Below are positions 21,369-33,318 of a DNA stretch of 64,000 nucleotides, piece after piece; position 1 is the first letter of the stretch, and the number at the start of each line of letters is the position of its first letter. The notes beneath the pieces are model-generated. The model was not told the DNA's origin. It was given only the letters and a program-made list of their open reading frames with translations, and ran no database searches. The position numbers and the translations under genes were made by a program. Location of the stretch: NCBI GenBank assembly GCA_033725935.1, contig MU867084.1:248001-312000 (forward strand). Direction: 5' to 3'. This stretch comes from Cladorrhinum sp. PSN259. Taxonomy: Eukaryota > Ascomycota > Sordariomycetes > Sordariales > Podosporaceae.

Positions 21369-24300
21369 GCCTGTTCCTGTGACACCTCGCGATGCATGCA
21401 GCGTTGCGCTTGCGATGGAGACGGCTCGAGGCGGCGATCGCGCTGATCGAATGGCGAGAATGAGCGGGAGTTGCGCAACGGATGGGTCGTTTTTGGGCAA
21501 CCGTGCAATCAATGGCAGCTGCTGGTGGAGATAAGCTGTCAGGTACCGCTCGCTCAACGGGGAAGGGCGGACGTGGACAGGGCAGGCAGCGCGAGGGTGG
21601 TGTGCGAGTCGTGGGTAGGTACCGAAAACGAAAAATCGCTGTGATGTGTGTATCACTTTTTTACACAAACAGAAAAAAATATTAGTGATGACGACGTACA
21701 GCTTGACAACGGGCGCGCAATATGACAGCGGGCGGATGAGGGTGCAGCGCAGGTACAAAATACAGCAGCGCAAATGAGGATAACGACTGGGGGAAAAAAA
21801 AGTTGGGGGTTGGAGAAAGAGTTGGATTCTGGTGGGTGGAAGGGGGAAGGGGACAGCGGCAGCTTTGTGCTGTGCAGGATGAGCTGTCGCAAAAGCGGGA
21901 CGGGAATTGAGAATTTGGACGGGACTGCCCTGTGCTTTGGGTGTCTGGATGAGAAAGAGAGAGCGCGGACGGGCCAGGGCAGGCCCAGTCGGTGGAGCTT
22001 GCCAGGGTTATTAGACAGGTACCGTTGGGTCTTGCGTGCGGGACCGTCGCAATTGCCCCGGTCCACTAACCCAGCCCAGCGTGCCACCAGAAGAAAAGAA
22101 AAAAAGAGGGCCCCCCCCGGCGAACCGTGACAGCGGACTCACCTAGTGCTGGAATATGATAGGCACGACAGCGGCACCACCTTTTTGTTGGCCGGCTATG
22201 TATAGCTGAGAAGGGATGCACTGACGGGAATGCCTCTCTATTTGCGCACCAACAGTGTGTGGTGATGATGAAGATGGTGGATGGAAGCAACGGGTTCAAT
22301 ACAAAATGTCCGAACAAAGACGAACCGATAACGGGGAAATTGAAACGTAAGGACAGTGCAAGAAAGATGCAGACATGGCCTCCTTAAGTATGAGACAGGT
22401 TATCTTCTTTGTGGGGTTTGGGGTTGTGAAGCAAGTATGGAAGCTTTCTGGTACGTTATCACGTTTTGCCCTCTTCCATTCTTTTGCTTCCAGATGTGCC
22501 TTTGCGGCGGTCCCAGGCGCCAGGGAAGACATAAGAGTAAACGAATCGGAGCATGGAACCTCGAAGTAATATGGAAGCAAGCAAGCCCAGCCCCACCCCA
22601 TGGCACTGGTTCCGTGGGTTCTGTGTGTCGTTATCTCATTCAGAGTTTGAAAGCACAGCAGCCATTTTTTTACCGTCTACTAATGTAATAATGTTCATCT
22701 GATTGTTGAGCATCCACAAAAATGTGGATAATCCAAGTGCCCTGGAAATTCTAGCCGACCGTCTCACGTCTGAGATTCGCACATGGCTTAGACCTCAGAG
22801 CCGCCAATGAAAGTGCAGAAAAAATGAGATTAAAATCTCGCACGTCACATCTCAAATTTGGCGACCGAGACAGGACGGAGAAAGAGCACCAACAACGGAA
22901 AACCGAGTGCAGCTGTCATGGAGGATGACTTGATATTTAAAAGGAGCAGGTGGCTGCCATTCTCCATCTTGGTCAAAAGTTTGACGTCGAGATGGGAAAC
23001 CTGACGCGGAAAGTCACGGTCCAGGATTTGACGCCCAGAAGAACCAAAATGGCGTATCCGTGTGCATCCGTCGTTTCAAGACTGGCGCGGATTAACTCGG
23101 TCCACTAAAAGGGTGTGGAATAAGCCACCATCCCACTTTTGGTGGAGGGGGACGGAAGGGCAAACGAACAAAGGGCCACACCATGATCCATGGGACGACT
23201 GCATTGGTTGGCCCCTGCCTGGACCAGAGATGCGGGAGAGAAGCAGCCTTCTGGGAAAGATGGTGGGTTCGATGAAGCTTGGATATTGACCGGTGAGCGT
23301 GGAGGAGGGGTCATCCTGCAATGGTGTGAGTGGGGAATATTGGAACTTGGGCCTCCCAGTTTGCCTTTTGGTCGAACGAGACTCGAACCTTGGAAACATT
23401 TTCCCAGAGTGCCGGACGACCAAAGAGGCAGTTGCTCGCAGTCTCTCGTACATTTCCTCGTACATCTCCTCGTAGGCACCAAGTCAGCGAGGCGACAAGG
23501 CAACCTTGGGCTACACCACACCCTCTTCAAGCCGGAAGAACCGCAGACACCCGAACACATCACGAAGCGTGACCCCCAACCTTTTTAGACCTCTAAATCC
23601 CGAAGTCGTGGACACGGGCCTGCAATCGGCCTGACGCGAGCAAAGTGGGGGGTAGAATGCCAAGGCAGGAAAGGGCTGAGGCTCGACGCAAGAGGTCCCA
23701 TGGTCTTTTTGTTCCATCACGCGGTGGGTTGTGGATGCTTTGGGAGATATGAATCGCCAATCGAAGCTTGATTGCCGTGATTGCCCAGGTTGAGATGGAT
23801 GGACATGGGAGCTGCAAGACATCCATCTCAAACCCGATATATCCACTGGCGGCATCAGGGGACGAGGTGGAGGAAGGATCAGCCTAGGGGGCGTTTAGTG
23901 GACGAGAGTGCGTGCAGGGCAGACCCACAATCGGGGATTCTGGCCGTTTTCGGTCCAGGGTACATTTTGGGACCCAAAGGAATTCCTGCCGAGGAACCTC
24001 TTCTTTTGAGAATCGTCAGATATTACCTATCTTACTTCTGAATCGTGCTGCTCTGGCTGCATTATCTGCACTGCACTGATATTATTATCCATTCTTCTTT
24101 TTTCGGAGGCATTTGTTAGATATAAGCATCATTCACGGACCAGACGACTCGCTCGAATCCGGTACCTAGGCGGTACGGGATACACTCTGCAAAATGTGCA
24201 TATTGCCTGCCCAGGCTGCTTGCTTTGGCTGTGCAGGAGCATCGACAGGACGGTTATCGCAGGTGACCTGCCACGGAATCTCGGCTCCCGTGCAGCAGCC

Positions 24301-26033
24301 CAAAGCGCCATCAAACAAGATGCAGACGAGACGGATTCACGTGAGGTGTGTGTGACTGCCAATCATCCGGTATTGAAACCTCCCTTCGGTGAATTACGGT
24401 TCCAAATTCCTGAAACAAGCTGGGAGTTCTATGGTTTTTTCGATTTGCCGGCACATCCAAGATCCTCGGCTTGAGGCATCGGAGTACGGACTGTGTGTAA
24501 GCCTTTTTGTTGGCTGGATCCTTCCAGCTTCTGGTCCAGATGTTCCCAAGGAAACGATTCACCCTAAAAAAGGTTCTCAAACGCATTGATGCCTCAAAAG
24601 CCGCAGAGTCATTGAGCATGCTGACCGCATTAGAGAAACCTTGACGCCTCGTCTTTTATCCATCATGTTGCCCGGACGCCCCCCTTCCTTCCCCTCCCCT
24701 CCTTCAGAAGGATCACGGCCGAGTCATCCCGTGCTTGCCTCATCACCCAATCGCGGCGCTCTTCTACTCTTCCCCGCACCCGCCGTCACACTGGAGATAG
24801 CCTTCTATAGCTGACTGAGAGGCTCCCAGATGGAGATATCGTCTCTCGTTTCACAGCGTTCAGGAATCGGTGTGGACCCTGCGAATCTTGCCCGGCAAGC
24901 CCGTTGATGCTATCTATGTATTAATCTCGCAGAGTCGTGGAAGGATACACGATGGCTGATCATGTCTCAAAGGGAGATAGATTCCATCTCATGTAGGACT
25001 TTGCTATCACGGCAGCACACCGCGCGAGCTAAGACCCGAGCTAGCACAAAAAGCAGGCAGGATGGGATGGGATGGAACATGCAGTCCAACCCCCAACTTC
25101 ACCCTCCCACACCATCTTCCCTCCATGTCCCCTCGGCGGTGGACGCCTGAAAGGCAAATGTGATGGATATGAGTGGTTCCCGGCTTTCTTGCACCTGCAT
25201 ATCCGTTCGAATCGTGGAACTCGACACCCCTGAAGCAAATGCGGGAGCAATGCCACACCGCTGTAAAAAGAAAAAAAAAGTAGGACCGACCCTTCTGAGT
25301 AAAAATTGAGTGTGAGAAATCTGTCATTTTCTTTTCCCGTCCATTCTCTCTGTGTTCAGAGGTTAGAAAAGCTGAAGGCCTGAGCGGAAACGCAAAAATA
25401 AAATAAAAAGGAAGACAAGACGGCTTCATTGGACGAAACTGAAATTCATTCTTGTCGGGTACTGCTTCCAAGTTGTGATTCTTTTTGTTTTGTTTTTTTG
25501 CTTTCTGGGAGGGAGTAAACTGGGACAGTCCCCTCTGTCATTCTTCCGGAATGGGCAAGAAGGGCATCACAGGGTTGATTCAACTTAAGGGCAGTGTAAG
25601 ACAATGTGGCGTTTCTTGGCCAACTCTTTTTTCCCGTATGGACCATCCTCTCACTCTCAGAGGCAAATGGGTGGGGGATTTCTGGGATGATAAAAAGAGG
25701 CACAGCCAAGCGAGAAAAGTGCTGGAGCTGATGAGACAGGAAGAAGCAAATAGGAAGAGAGAGGGGCTCAAGCACTTGTCGAAAATCCCTATTTGGTTCT
25801 TTTTTTTTCTTTTCTTTTTTTGGGCATCAAAGCATTATAGGATGAAATCAATCGGGGTTGTTTTGTCCATTAAAACAACCAAGGCTGGCCATTTTCAACA
25901 CAGAGGAAGGGACAAAACGGAAAATGCCGAGTTGGGTTCTCTCATTCATTCTCTTCCCCTGGAATGTAAATCCATTATTGCGTACGAAATAGGGAAGCAA
26001 AATGGATCAAAGTCGGGCCAACTCAAAGATTGC

Positions 26034-26074
26034 TTCTGCTCTGCTTTGCTTTGCTCTGCTCTGCTCTGCTCTAG
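26034..26074 (+). repeat. Pentanucleotide repeat (CTGCT/TTGCT)
   Basis: About eight tandem copies of a five-base unit with C/T variation in the middle copies. Noncoding. Confidence 0.75.
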
Positions 26075-26511
26075 ATTGATTATTAATGCTCTGTTTTAAC
26101 CCGCCCGTTTCCGTTTATTAATCGTTTTTAACCAACCAGCTTTTTTTGCCCAACCAGTATGTAGCAGTGACACGCGTTTACTCGTGGTCACATGCTTTTT
26201 AAACCCGAATAAGCTGAAATGCAGACAAGATAGTACGGTTGTAATTGCCCCCTTATTACGAGGAGTGGCTCATTCCCGTCATTGTCAAAGAGGGTTGGTT
26301 TGCAACTTGGCTCGAGAACTTGGAACTTGATTGAATTTGCCGCTTTGTTCATGACCTCATCCATACGAAAACATAATGAGGACTACTACTACTACCTGCA
26401 TGTATTTAGCTATTGTTCGGACTAGATCAACCTCACGAGAACTGTCACGATAGAAAATTGTTTCTTATTTTTCTTAAACTCTTCTTCTCACACCTTGGCT
26501 GTTACAGCAGA

Positions 26512-26535
26512 CGGATATATATATATATATATCCG
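26512..26535. repeat. Perfect AT palindrome
   Basis: CGG, nine AT dinucleotides, CCG: a perfect 24-bp inverted repeat that could extrude a cruciform. No gene adjacent. Confidence 0.8.
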
Positions 26536-27468
26536 CGTGGTCTGAACAGATAATCGACTTCCCGTCTTTCTTGCAGACAGAATTAATTCACACAGAACTA
26601 CACTGAGTATTTACATTATGTAGATAACTGCCTTCCTAGGTTAACTCAACCGTTTATATCAGGCGCGGACGGATACACATCGCTGATGAAATAAAAAGGG
26701 GGAAAAGAGAAACAGAAGAGAAAAAAAAGAAAAAAAAGAAAAAAAAGAGGGGGAAGGGACGTGTTTTCGTAGTGTAGTGTTTGGTGGTTGTCTATAACTT
26801 GCTTTGTTGCAGCCTCGTGTAGTGTAGAAGCCTTGTACATACATACTATCGTCATGTCACGTTTACTCACTCGCTCGCTCACTGGCGCTCACCAATATTC
26901 CGAAGTGGAATGAGCGATCTTTGAGCGATGTTTTGGGGGTATTATTTTAGTTGCTTAGAATATGTAAAGTACAAAGTTCACCTTAAATGATATGTAACGA
27001 CAATGTGAATAGAGGAGTATAAGTGTGGCAAGAGAGGGGTTGAGTTGTCGAGTTGTCCTGAATCTACTGCAAGGCGTTCTGAGAAGTCGTTGATAGTTGA
27101 TATGTGATGATAGATATTGGGGATCATCAGATTTGCGATACATCATGGATTTCGGAGATCAAAAATAATCATGACTTAGAGCAACTGCCTCCGGAAAACT
27201 GACAGGTAAAAACTTGACCATATGACTCTTTTACCAGTCATGTTTGAACCAAAACATCATAAACTCTGTTTTTTTTTTCGATCGATATGCTTTCTACACG
27301 ACTCCACGCTTGAACTTGTGTGAACGGATAATGAGAGCTTAAATCCAGCCTCGTTGAATATATGACTCGCTTCAACCGACCTTCAACCGACCCTGGATAC
27401 GTGTGTACGCAGACCCGCAAAATACCAACAAATCAATAACATCATAATATTACTTCTTGGGTTCCGCT

Positions 27469-30333
27469 TCACATCCCGCCATAACCACCCGCTTGAGTAG
27501 CCCACCCCATCGTCATGGCAGCCCAAAGATCATTATACACCACCTGCTGTTGTTGTTGCTCGTGCATCGTAACCGGAACTTGTTGTTGACCTCCTTCGAC
27601 ATCCATGTCACCACCACCAGCCACGACAGGAACAACCACACCCGCAGAATGAGCTGGTCCAGTAGTATGGGGATGAGCATGAGGATGTCCACCAGGCATG
27701 TTCAACCCGCTAGCATACGTCTCATCCCAAATGGGGTAATACGCTTCCAAACTCCCGTCCATCATCGGGCACCCGGCTGTACTCGAATCATGTTGGACTT
27801 GTCCTCCTCCTGTGGCAACCGTGGGCACAGCTGGCATAGGTACGGAAACAGGCACCTGAAAGACCGGATGCTGTTGTTGCCGGTGCTGTTGCATCTGTGC
27901 AGCAGAATACGGTGACCCCAGCGAACCTCCCTCAACCTTCGCAACCCTCTTCAGAAACTTTTTCCTCACGACCCCCAGAATGACCCTGCTAGCCGACAGA
28001 ACGTCCATACTAACTTGTCCCGTGCTTTTCTCTGCTCCCCCTCCCGCGGTCCCCAAACTCGATTTCCTCCTGCCTTTAAGCTCCGGTTGCTGTTTTTCCT
28101 CGTCGACTTTGCCACCCATCCTGCACATCCTTCCCATGTACTCGTCGAATTTAAGCAGCTCCCTTGCTGTTGTATGGTCCCACTCGGGGCACACCACCAT
28201 GGGGAACGACATTCGAAATCCCAAAATGACAGACAAGATAAACCCGCTCCATTCTACGCCCGTGAACGCGTTGATTTCCTCTCCAGACAAGGACAAAAAG
28301 TACTCGTAGCTTGCGTGCAAGGTTGGGACTGAGGACAGTAGCCTGTTTGGATCGGCGCGAAATGTAGAGGAAGCGTCCAAGGTGGGTAGTTTTACTGAAG
28401 GCAGCTTAAGTAGTGGTGCGCCCGACAAGAAGAGTCTGGTGAACAAAATGGAGAGGCGGATGGTGGGAAGGTGTATGTACTCGGGGGACATGCGTTCCTC
28501 CCATTCTGCCAATTGATTTTCCATGCCGCGTATCATGAGATTGATTTGGTATTCACTCTGCGAGTGGCCGCGATTTGTGCGGCGCAGGTCGTTTGTCTCT
28601 TCTATCAGACGTTGGAGACGGACTTTCCAGGCTAGGATCTGGTCGCCTTTGATGGGAGAGTGTCGTTCCAGCATGTCGCAGCATTGGGCTGTGTAGGAGG
28701 TGTAGGTGAGGGATGGGGTACGACCCCATGTGCATGCGAATCTTGAAGAGTTTAGAGTTTTTTTTAAAAAAAATACGGGGGCATACAAAACTTACGAAGA
28801 AGCGAGGTAGTAGGTTGCCATATAAGTCCTGATTTGATCGAGACGATAAAGAGGCGGCTGCACATCGAGAGAGTCGGTCTCTGGGTCCTGGTCTAATTCC
28901 AGGTCGACTACTATGTCCACTGCCATGCGGATGTACTGGAGGGCTTGTTTGTTTTTTGGACGCAGGTGGAAGGGGTACCTGGATGTCTGTCAGTTATGAT
29001 TTTTCTTGCCATTACCAAACACCCGTGAGAATTTGTGATGGTATAGCGGTGCTCAACGGGTCTTTTTACTCAACAACCCCAGCCCCCTCCTCATATTCAA
29101 GGGCCCCCCAATCGATGTCCCAACCCCATATCAATCCCCCAAAGACATATATATATATGGGAAAAAAAGACTCACCAAGCAATATAAACAACCAACCCCT
29201 GCAACAACTCCAAGTTCCTCTCCCCGCCAGCAACATACTTGAGCCCCAAAATCTTCCTAAACTCCTCATCATACAAACTATGCCCCTGCAGCGTCCTGCT
29301 CCCGCTGGCGGCAGCAAGCGCCGCCAACAAGACAAACGGCCTCTCCTGAGCAAGACTAGCCACGCTATCTTTTTTCTCACCGTCAACGTTCAATGCCACG
29401 CAGTGAAACCTATTAAGCATCACCTGCGTAAAAGTAGACAGCAACTTCCCCGCCGAGTCTAGATTAAACTGCGGCTGCAGACCCAAAGAAGCTACCATTC
29501 TGTTTTTCTGTCTTCTCGGGACATTAGTAGCGCTGCTCGGTGGTGTGGACAGAGCCGAGGCGCCGACCGGTAGCGAGGAGGCGTGGGAGGAAATGACCGA
29601 AGAGGAGGATTGGGCGTCTGTGTTGTTGTTTGAGTTTGAATTCAACCAGTCGTAGTCCATTGCTTCATCTTCCTCGCTTGAGATGAAGGGGACCAGGTCG
29701 TTGATGGATGATTCGTGCTGGAGACGGAGCGCGTCGAAGCTTTCTGTCACGTCGTCGTCTGCTGACATGGGTATGTCTATGGTAAAAGTTTTGGAAGGGC
29801 GGTGCGGTGGCGGTGGTTGTGAAGGAGTGATGGCACCTGCTCCCCCTGCTGTGGGACTGGTGATGTTACTTGTGCTGGGGCTTGTGTTGGTGTTGCCATC
29901 TGTGTTATTGGTTGCTAAGGCCGAAAGGTCCGTTCTGTCGAGAAGGAAACGGAGGAGAGAGTAGTTAATACAATTTGTTGCGGTGGCCATTTTTGAGTCA
30001 GAATAAAGAAGATGGCTTACTTCTTTTGTCGAGGTCGTCTGGTTCGGGGCCCGGTTTTATATATACATTCCCTCTTGGTGTCAAGACATCTAGATCGGTG
30101 TGGGCCTGTGGTTAACGAGGAGAGCTAGTGACTGGAAGAACGAATGGAATCAATGGTGGTATATATGTATGTATCCATGACATCCCACAACGGACGAAAG
30201 TTCCCTACCTCTTACATATCCCCAGCTGGTTACTGGCTTGACAGCGGATCTTGGCTACTCTGCAACTTTCACAGGCGTTGGTGATCCTCGGCCGAGCGAG
30301 CGCGGCATCTTGGGAACCCTGGGAGGTCTCCAT
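27469..30333 (-). CDS. Zn2Cys6 fungal transcription factor (War1/Leu3-like)
   Basis: Nuclear sequence-specific regulator. CDS complement(join(27469..28741, 28796..28978, 29176..29934, 30021..30089, 30209..30333)), 802 residues; every exon phase closes. The zinc cluster starts at residue 22 (NACESCRVAKIRCQ), and cysteine spacing is C-x2-C-x6-C-x8-C-x2-C-x6-C. It is split by the 119-bp intron 30090-30208 after CKR. Basic residues KTGPRTRRPRQKK follow. A disordered Ser/Asn/Thr linker precedes a fungal-specific TF middle region with a typical YYLASS-FACTWGRTPSL core. The tail is rich in Gln, Gly and His. The type of zinc cluster and the basic stretch resemble fungal War1/Leu3-class proteins; the target genes are unknown. 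The start ATG at 30333 lies eleven residues before the first clear domain residues. Confidence 0.88.
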
Positions 30334-30840
30334 TGGAGGAACGGACAAATAGAATCAGAAAAAAAAAGATGAAGAATTAAGACACACACACACACTCCCT
30401 CTCTTTCACACTCTTCTTCTCTCTGTTTCTCTAATTAGATTCGGGCGACAGTAGTTTTATTATTTCGCAAATCTTTTTTGTTTGCTTACCCGACGTTTCT
30501 CGGTGGTTACTCGACGGTTATGTTGAAATACAGGGATGGCCCGGCGCAAACGGTCAAGGGCGGAACCCGGATCGGATCGATTTGGTGGATCAAGGGGAGG
30601 AGGAAGACAGCTTGTTTCCGACCGACGCCGGAAGATAAATAGTTAAAGGAGAGAGCGAACGGGGGTGTCAGAGTGGGGCATTTGAATACCGCTCGCCGAA
30701 TCTGATCCAAATGCGGGGGGGAAGGGGGAACGGGTGGAGAGAGACGGGAGAGGGACACCCCTGGTATTTCATAAAAATGAATAAAATTTACAAAGTGTAT
30801 AAGCAGTGTATTATTTTGTAATCCCCCTTTTTTTCCAAGC
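30334..30840 (-). promoter_or_regulatory. Upstream region of the Zn2Cys6 gene
   Basis: Short 507-bp gap to the upstream gene's stop, so it must hold the transcription factor's promoter. It contains a CA/CT-rich stretch at 30380-30430 and GC-rich sequence at 30540-30760. No specific site was recognised. Confidence 0.4.
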
Positions 30841-33318
30841 TCAAACCTCCCCCATCCGCACCAACTCGCACAGCGCCCGAATCAACATTGCGTCGACGCC
30901 CATATCCCCAGACTCATTTTCTCGCTGTTGATCTCTAATTAAAATCGAGGTTGTCTCGTCGTCGGCGCCACCGTTGCCCTCCGTTTTCTTGAGGGTCGCA
31001 ACCAAAAGTACAATACACTTCTCCAACCCTGCATGAATATCCCGTATCCCGGGCTGGGCTTCCACGTAGTTATTAATATTGTTGTTTTTGCTATTCATTC
31101 CAAAAACTGTGCCATCGCCGTTGAGACTGCCGCGAGATCTGAGGGACGCCCTCTCGTCATTAGGTTGTTGGTCTCTCATAAACAGTCGGCGGGAAATGCT
31201 TCGCCGATGTTGTAGGTAAGGATTGGGCGTCGTTGATCTTGGTGAGGTGGTATCAGCGGCTGGAGCATTTGCCAGTGCTTGCATTCCCAACACACTGGCT
31301 GCCTTTTTTGGAATTCTACCTCTGCCAGCCACCGAATCATTCATTGACGAACCTGAGGCATGGCGCAAAAGCAGCTCAGGCCGAGGAGGCGGTGGACACA
31401 ACGTACTAATGTAGTTGTATGCAAGCACGTGGGCGTATAGGGCGTCACACAAATAGTCCGAACCGTAGGGAAACACGGCCTTGATGGGAGCCCACTTAGC
31501 TTCCAAGGGAGTGTCAAGCTGGACCTTCCTTGTCGTTGGCGATGACGGTGAAGGCGACTGTTTCTCCCTATGCTGATTTTTCTTGGTATCCCGCTGACCG
31601 TGGCCATGATTGAACCAGGGCAGATTCCACCGCTTTGGCGACTTTTTAGGAAATTCGCTGGTTGTCGACGAAAACACCGAGCTGGCATCATCTGGAAAAT
31701 CAGAGTCCGCAACATGGATCCGTCCACGGTGCTTGAGCTTCTTTGAATAAGTCCTGATCGTCTCAACCGACAGGCTTGATGATAACAACATGGTTTCCGG
31801 AAAGCAGGTTATCGACACCCGCAGTGTTTCAATTACATCTGGCGGCAGTGGTACCCCAGATATACCAGCTGTGATGGGTTGGGAAATGGTCAAAGGTTGC
31901 GGTTTGGCAAGCCTCTCAACAGCGGGGTCACTCCAACCTTCAACATTGGCGATTGAACGACGTGGGCTAGCAATGATGTGCTCAGACTGGATTTCGCGAG
32001 TCTCGTGGATTTCTTCGTACCGAGTCTGCTCCTCATTTGCGTAGAGGGGCTCATCTGGAGGAGGAGGCGAAGATATCTGACGCCGACCAGCGGCAAGTTT
32101 GAGGTTTCTCGAAGACGGACGCGAGACATCAATGACGGTCCTTCCGCTAGAAGTTGCGAGCAGCTGCATGCTAGGAGTAGTTCCCAGCTCCCGGAGACTT
32201 GTTGCAGAAGTGTTGGACAATGTGCGACCGTGCCCTTTATTTAGAGACGACCTGCGCTTGGGGATAGCTACCGGGGGTATGTTTACGATTCGAGGCTTTT
32301 CCATGGTTAGTTGACTTGAGGGCGAATAGGATCGACCATAACCCGACGGATTGGAGAAACTCGTGGCAATACGACAGGATCCGTGAAAGTTTGAGTAGGA
32401 TTCCTCGATGTCATAATTTCTGCCAGCGTAACCACCAGACCGATGAGAGAATAATAAATAATTGTTGCAACTCACTTGGACCTCTGGAACCTTGTGCGAC
32501 GGACTAAACTCTGGTTCAGCTTCGGCATCTGAATCCCCATCTTCGTCAAACCAACTCCCTTCGTGGTGGTTGATTCGCATCATTGTGGGCGACGGTGGTG
32601 ACGATCGCGAGGAAGTTTGAGAAGATGGGGTGTGTGGTTTTTGTGAGAGGGATGAGGAGCGACGGCCAGAAACTGAAGTGGCAGCTGTGGTGACTGACTG
32701 CCCTCTCGTGCGGATGGAAGGGGGTGGGTCCATTCCTAGAGATGCATCACTCTCCGAGTCTGAAAAGTCAATATTGCCATTGGTTTCGTCTTGATGGTGG
32801 TGATGATCATGATGACTGTCGACATCAGATGGCTGTTCATACAGATCAAGCCGCCCACTTATGAGTGAGTTTCGTCGTGGCTGACTGGTGCTTCTGCACC
32901 TAAACCGTGGAGTTGGCGGACGGATTACCCCTCCTCCTGGGATCTTGTACGGCTCATCTTGGTCAGAAGGTTGCTGAAGGCCGGCCGAGGGACAACCAGC
33001 AGTCATGGACTTGGACGTGAAGACGGATTTCGAGGTTTCGAGATCCTGTACGAGCATCTCAGCAAAGTTGGTGGATGCCGTTGGCTCCTGCAAGGTGTCG
33101 TCGTCGTCCATGTCGTTGGCGGCTGAAGAAAGCAAATCTCTGGATGGACTCAACTGAACAGCAGATGACGATCCGGAGGAAGCCAAGGACATGATGGTTC
33201 TCGTGCTCGACACAGATCGTCGTGGGGTATATCCCTGTGCAGATAGTCCCAGACTTGTGCCCCTGCTATAGCTGGAAGAAGTAGGAGAGGGTGTAACCAC
33301 ACGGCCGGTACCCGACAT
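30841..33318 (-). CDS. Ser-rich fungal protein of unknown function
   Basis: Intact 825-residue frame from ATG 33318 to TGA 30841. The first 480 residues are low-complexity and Ser/Pro/Thr-rich, with an acidic patch, a His-rich run (SHHDHHHHQDE) and several RRxS sites that look phosphorylatable. The C-terminal third is more ordered: VPLPPDVIETLRVSITCFPETML, a basic Pro-rich linker, then KAVFPYGSDYLCDALYAHVLAYNYI and a final helical segment ending ALCELVRMGEV. No catalytic motif or membrane segment is visible. I do not recognise the family. The ordered C-terminus and unbroken length argue that it is real. It could be a cytoskeletal or signalling scaffold, but that is a guess. It lies tandem with and just upstream of the transcription factor gene. 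Confidence 0.8.
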   Translation of the reverse strand: MSGTGRVVTPSPTSSSYSRGTSLGLSAQGYTPRRSVSSTRTIMSLASSGSSSAVQLSPSRDLLSSAANDMDDDDTLQEPTASTNFAEMLVQDLETSKSVFTSKSMTAGCPSAGLQQPSDQDEPYKIPGGGVIRPPTPRFRCRSTSQPRRNSLISGRLDLYEQPSDVDSHHDHHHHQDETNGNIDFSDSESDASLGMDPPPSIRTRGQSVTTAATSVSGRRSSSLSQKPHTPSSQTSSRSSPPSPTMMRINHHEGSWFDEDGDSDAEAEPEFSPSHKVPEVQVSCNNYLLFSHRSGGYAGRNYDIEESYSNFHGSCRIATSFSNPSGYGRSYSPSSQLTMEKPRIVNIPPVAIPKRRSSLNKGHGRTLSNTSATSLRELGTTPSMQLLATSSGRTVIDVSRPSSRNLKLAAGRRQISSPPPPDEPLYANEEQTRYEEIHETREIQSEHIIASPRRSIANVEGWSDPAVERLAKPQPLTISQPITAGISGVPLPPDVIETLRVSITCFPETMLLSSSLSVETIRTYSKKLKHRGRIHVADSDFPDDASSVFSSTTSEFPKKSPKRWNLPWFNHGHGQRDTKKNQHREKQSPSPSSPTTRKVQLDTPLEAKWAPIKAVFPYGSDYLCDALYAHVLAYNYISTLCPPPPRPELLLRHASGSSMNDSVAGRGRIPKKAASVLGMQALANAPAADTTSPRSTTPNPYLQHRRSISRRLFMRDQQPNDERASLRSRGSLNGDGTVFGMNSKNNNINNYVEAQPGIRDIHAGLEKCIVLLVATLKKTEGNGGADDETTSILIRDQQRENESGDMGVDAMLIRALCELVRMGEV

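Larger units (their letters stand above)
21369..27468. other. 6.1 kb stretch without a supported gene
   Basis: Upstream region of the Whi3-like gene, whose own promoter and long leader probably occupy the first kilobase or more. A splice-donor-like GTGAGT reads on the minus strand at 22142-22137. Other contents: overlapping unrecognisable frames at 23060-23860, a pentanucleotide run (TGCTC/TGCTT) at about 26034-26074, a 24-bp AT palindrome at 26512-26535, and purine-rich tracts around 26700-26750. No tRNA, rRNA or conserved protein domain was found on either strand. Confidence 0.5.

Noticed and set aside
23076..23855. Overlapping frames of 110-150 codons on both strands
   Set aside because: Frames on both strands with unlikely composition (many Cys, Trp, Pro) and no splice-consistent extension; probably chance in GC-rich noncoding DNA.
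25195..25225. TTCGAAT T-loop-like sequence as a second tRNA
   Set aside because: Flanking stems do not pair and no acceptor or anticodon arm can be built.
25485..26099. 204-codon plus-strand frame
   Set aside because: Composition is low-complexity (poly-Phe from a T tract, repeated CSALL from the pentanucleotide run), with no domain.
32420..32475. Possible intron in the Ser-rich gene (GTGAGT ... GGCAG)
   Set aside because: Removing these 56 bp brings an immediate stop codon. An in-frame 72-bp version needs a poor acceptor, and the unspliced frame is intact.
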